Source: Puia dinghuensis (GTDB taxonomy: Bacteria > Bacteroidota > Bacteroidia > Chitinophagales > Chitinophagaceae). From it: a stretch of DNA of 7,511 bases. Position 1 is the first letter of the stretch. Each line of letters starts with the position of its first letter. The notes below the pieces were generated by a model. It worked only from the letters and a program-made list of their open reading frames with translations, had not been told where the DNA came from and did not search any database. A program made the translations under genes and the position numbers. Below are positions 4,919 through 7,511 of this stretch, in pieces. The stretch is taken from assembly GCA_026224995.1 (NCBI GenBank), contig JAMFRX010000733.1, positions 1 to 7,511 on the forward strand. Direction: 5' to 3'.

Positions 4919-7511
4919 TTAGAATTGCATTTTTAGGTTCAAGCCAAGGGAACGGATGGTTGGATAGGAGCCAAATTGAAGGCCCTGGTTATTACCAGCG
5001 GAAGCGCCGTCTTCCGGATCGGCCATCGGAAGATTCTTGTGGATGATCCAAAGATTGCGGCCGAGGAGCTGGATGTCGATGCCTTTTATCACCTTTGACG
5101 CATTGCCCAATTTGGAGCCTTTAATGTGATAGCCAAAGGACAGCTCACGCAGCTTGATGTAGCCGGCGTCGTAGGCTTCATCCGGCGGAGGCAGCAACAG
5201 GCTGTTTCCCGAAGTGAGCGCTGCGCGGACCGTATTTGGTGAGCCATTGGCTTGTACTCCTTTCAGGATGATGCCGCCACCATTTGCAACGGGCAGACGC
5301 TTGTCGTTGCCGAGATCGTTCAGACCTGTGCTGGCAGGCAGGATGCCCGACTGCTGAGCATAGTATTGATCCAGCGACCATACCGTCCCACCCTTGCGGG
5401 CGTCGACCAGGAAGCTCAGGCTGAAGTTACCAAGCTTGAACGTATTGGTGACGCCGCCGATCCAGTCCGGGTTGAAGTTTCCGAGGACATTGGTGGTAGT
5501 CGTGCTCAGCACATAGGCGGTTCCGTCGGCGCTGACGACCTTCTGACCTTTAACGTAGGTGTAGGTCTGGCCCTCGATCTGGCCGTAGGGCTTGCCGACT
5601 GTGGCGTTTGTAGAAATGCTGGCCTGGAAGGTTGCCAACTGCAGATTGGATGCGCCGCTGTTGAGGGAGAGCAACTTATTCCGGTTGCGCGTCCAGTTGG
5701 CGGTGATTTCCCAGGAGAAGTTCCTGGTTTTCACCGGCGTACCGTAAAGCGTCACTTCAAAACCCTGGTTCTGCAGGTTACCGGCATTGACGTATTTCGA
5801 GCTATATCCGGTGGAAGCGGTTATGGCAATTGGCAGGATCTGGTCGATCGTATTGGTGTGATAAAAGCTTGCGTCGAAGCCGATACGGCTTTTCAGGAAG
5901 CTCATTTCCAGACCGACCTCCTTACTGTTCGTTCTCTCCGGCTTCAGCGCGTCGTTGTTCTTGGTAGTCGGCAGCGCGAAGAGTATGCTGGAGGTAGTAC
6001 CGGCGACAAACTGACTGGGCTGGTTATACACATCCTGAATACTGCCCCAGGCAGCATCGTTACCCACCGTAGCATAGTTGGCGCGCAGCTTGCCTGAAGA
6101 CAGCCAGCTGAAATTATTCTTCAGCTGCTCGTAGAATTGCCAGCTGCCGGAAATAGCATAGTAGTTGTAAGCGTTGTCGCTGACGGGAAGGGTGGATGAC
6201 CGGTCCCGGCGGAAGGATCCGTCAAGGCTCAGGAAATCGCGATAGGTAAAAGTAGCACCGGCGAAATACCCGTCGACAGCTTTAGGCGTGCTGGTTTCAG
6301 TGGGCGCAGGGATAGCGCCAACCGAGTTGGAGATCGCATAGAGATTGGGAATGATCAGGCCCCCCGTTGTGGCCTGATAGATCGAGGTGATGGCGTCCCT
6401 GCGCATATTGACACCTAAAAGGCCATTGAACTTGAAATCCTTGTTGATATCCTTGTTCACCGTGGCGATGAGGTCATAGTTCAGTTCGCGGAAAGAGGAG
6501 TTGAGCCGGGTGTAGCTCGGCACGCCGATGCTGGTGACCGCGATGCGCTCTTCCTCAGCCTGGTTGTATGTATCCAGGGATACACGGCCCATGAGGTTGA
6601 GCCAGGATAGTATTTTGTAATCGAGCTGTACATTGCCATAGGTGCGGTTACGGCTGTCGTTCTCGAAGTCCTGGTAGGCGGTGAAATAGGGGTTATTATA
6701 AGAGAAAGGTACGAGCCCCGCTGTGGTGGTGGGGTCGCTCCAGTTCCAGGTGATGTTCTTCTGGGCCCTGAAATAGGCCTCCTTCTGTTCTTTATAGTCC
6801 ACATTTACTTCTCCATACTGGCGGAACTGGGTGTTGACGTTGCGTGTTCCGTCATATCCGGTCGCATTCCTGCCGACTGCCGTTTCCTGTACATAGTTGG
6901 CATTCGCAGAGACAGTTATCTGGTCGGTGAGCTTGTAGCTGGACCCGAAATTGATCGTATTCCGACCGTCATTCTGGTTGGGCATATCCCCCTTTTCATT
7001 GATCCGGCTAAAGCCCAGCTTATAGGACCCCTTTTCGTTGGCGCCATCCAGGAATACGCTTTCGTTATTGGTGATCGCGGTACTGAAGAAATAATCCGCC
7101 CCATGTTTGGGCGCTACCCAGGGAGTGGCCTTGTGATAGGTGGGGCTCAGCGGATCGAAGGCATCCCACTGGTAGACCATGATGCTCTTGTCGAACTTGG
7201 GACCCCAGGAACGGGGAGCATTGGTGTTGACGATCAGATCCGGAATACCGTCGCCATTGATGTCCTTTGAAATGAAACCCCCGGTTGCCAGGTTATCGGA
7301 ACGACCGGCGCCATATTCGTTCTGCCGCTTGACAAAGGTGGACTTGTCGATCCGGCCGAGGGTCATGCCGGCATTGGCGGTGACGTTCGTTCCGGCGCGG
7401 CCCTTCTTGGTCGTGATCATGATCACCCCGTTGGCCGCGCGCGACCCGTAGAGGGCGGTTGCAGCCGCACCCTTCAGCACGTCGATGGAGAGGATATCAT
7501 CCGGATTGATG
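4919..7511 (-). CDS. SusC/RagA-family TonB-dependent outer-membrane transporter (N-terminus outside window)
   Basis: The frame runs unbroken from the right edge (first full codon at 7510) to TAA at 4919-4921, giving 863 visible residues. An apparent GTG start at 7480 is internal: upstream residues INPDDILSIDV belong to the same plug domain. The visible part opens with the SusC signature at the end of the plug (LKGAAATALYGSRAANGVIMITTKKG), followed by the 22-strand-type barrel rich in alternating aromatic and polar residues, and ends in LNLKMQF with the terminal Phe expected of outer-membrane barrels. Full-length relatives are usually about 1000 residues or more, so the signal peptide, any N-terminal carboxypeptidase-regulatory-like domain, the TonB-interaction region and the front of the plug are missing here. 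Near visible residues 83-91 is an Asp-rich loop, DINGDGIPD, followed by SWGPKFD and VYQWDAFDPLSP. It imports substrate using energy from TonB-ExbBD, with the downstream SusD-like protein as its lid. The promoter lies beyond the window. Confidence 0.96.
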   Translation of the reverse strand, partial: INPDDILSIDVLKGAAATALYGSRAANGVIMITTKKGRAGTNVTANAGMTLGRIDKSTFVKRQNEYGAGRSDNLATGGFISKDINGDGIPDLIVNTNAPRSWGPKFDKSIMVYQWDAFDPLSPTYHKATPWVAPKHGADYFFSTAITNNESVFLDGANEKGSYKLGFSRINEKGDMPNQNDGRNTINFGSSYKLTDQITVSANANYVQETAVGRNATGYDGTRNVNTQFRQYGEVNVDYKEQKEAYFRAQKNITWNWSDPTTTAGLVPFSYNNPYFTAYQDFENDSRNRTYGNVQLDYKILSWLNLMGRVSLDTYNQAEEERIAVTSIGVPSYTRLNSSFRELNYDLIATVNKDINKDFKFNGLLGVNMRRDAITSIYQATTGGLIIPNLYAISNSVGAIPAPTETSTPKAVDGYFAGATFTYRDFLSLDGSFRRDRSSTLPVSDNAYNYYAISGSWQFYEQLKNNFSWLSSGKLRANYATVGNDAAWGSIQDVYNQPSQFVAGTTSSILFALPTTKNNDALKPERTNSKEVGLEMSFLKSRIGFDASFYHTNTIDQILPIAITASTGYSSKYVNAGNLQNQGFEVTLYGTPVKTRNFSWEITANWTRNRNKLLSLNSGASNLQLATFQASISTNATVGKPYGQIEGQTYTYVKGQKVVSADGTAYVLSTTTTNVLGNFNPDWIGGVTNTFKLGNFSLSFLVDARKGGTVWSLDQYYAQQSGILPASTGLNDLGNDKRLPVANGGGIILKGVQANGSPNTVRAALTSGNSLLLPPPDEAYDAGYIKLRELSFGYHIKGSKLGNASKVIKGIDIQLLGRNLWIIHKNLPMADPEDGASAGNNQGLQFGSYPTIRSLGLNLKMQF

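Noticed and set aside
5252..6097. A 281-codon plus-strand frame opposite the SusC-like gene
   Set aside because: It lies wholly inside the transporter barrel coding sequence, whose composition and motifs are convincing. The antisense product shows only a Val/Gly/Asp-rich shadow composition.

Overview
The window looks like chromosomal DNA from a Bacteroidota bacterium, probably a GC-rich member of the Chitinophagaceae or a relative. The reasons are an adjacent SusC-like/SusD-like outer-membrane pair, a long signal peptidase I of the Bacteroidota type with an extra N-terminal membrane module, and no clear Shine-Dalgarno sequences ahead of the starts. The lineage is inferred from family content, not from a marker gene.

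Layout. Bases 1-161 hold the 3' end of an unidentified plus-strand gene. Bases 276-1760 (+) encode a secreted or periplasmic alpha/beta-hydrolase-like protein whose expected nucleophile and histidine positions both look substituted, followed by a separate C-terminal domain. A 136-base GC-rich gap with dyad symmetry leads to 1897-3429 (+), a signal peptidase I (lepB). A perfect 19-bp inverted repeat (3416-3457) contains the lepB stop codon and looks like a bidirectional terminator between convergent transcription units. On the minus strand, 4919-7511 is a SusC/RagA-type TonB-dependent transporter whose N-terminus lies beyond the right edge, and 3477-4907 is its SusD-like lipoprotein partner, 11 bases downstream.

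How the genes relate. The SusC/SusD pair should form one outer-membrane uptake complex: a barrel capped by a surface lipoprotein that binds a carbohydrate, peptide or other oligomer. No degradative enzyme, regulator or sensor lies beside it here, so the substrate cannot be read from context. LepB is the housekeeping protease that releases exported proteins from the inner membrane; it could process the non-lipoprotein exported proteins encoded here, but its position next to them is probably incidental. I see no mobile element, CRISPR array, tRNA or rRNA, and no clear new multi-gene system. The most unusual item is the degenerate hydrolase-like protein.
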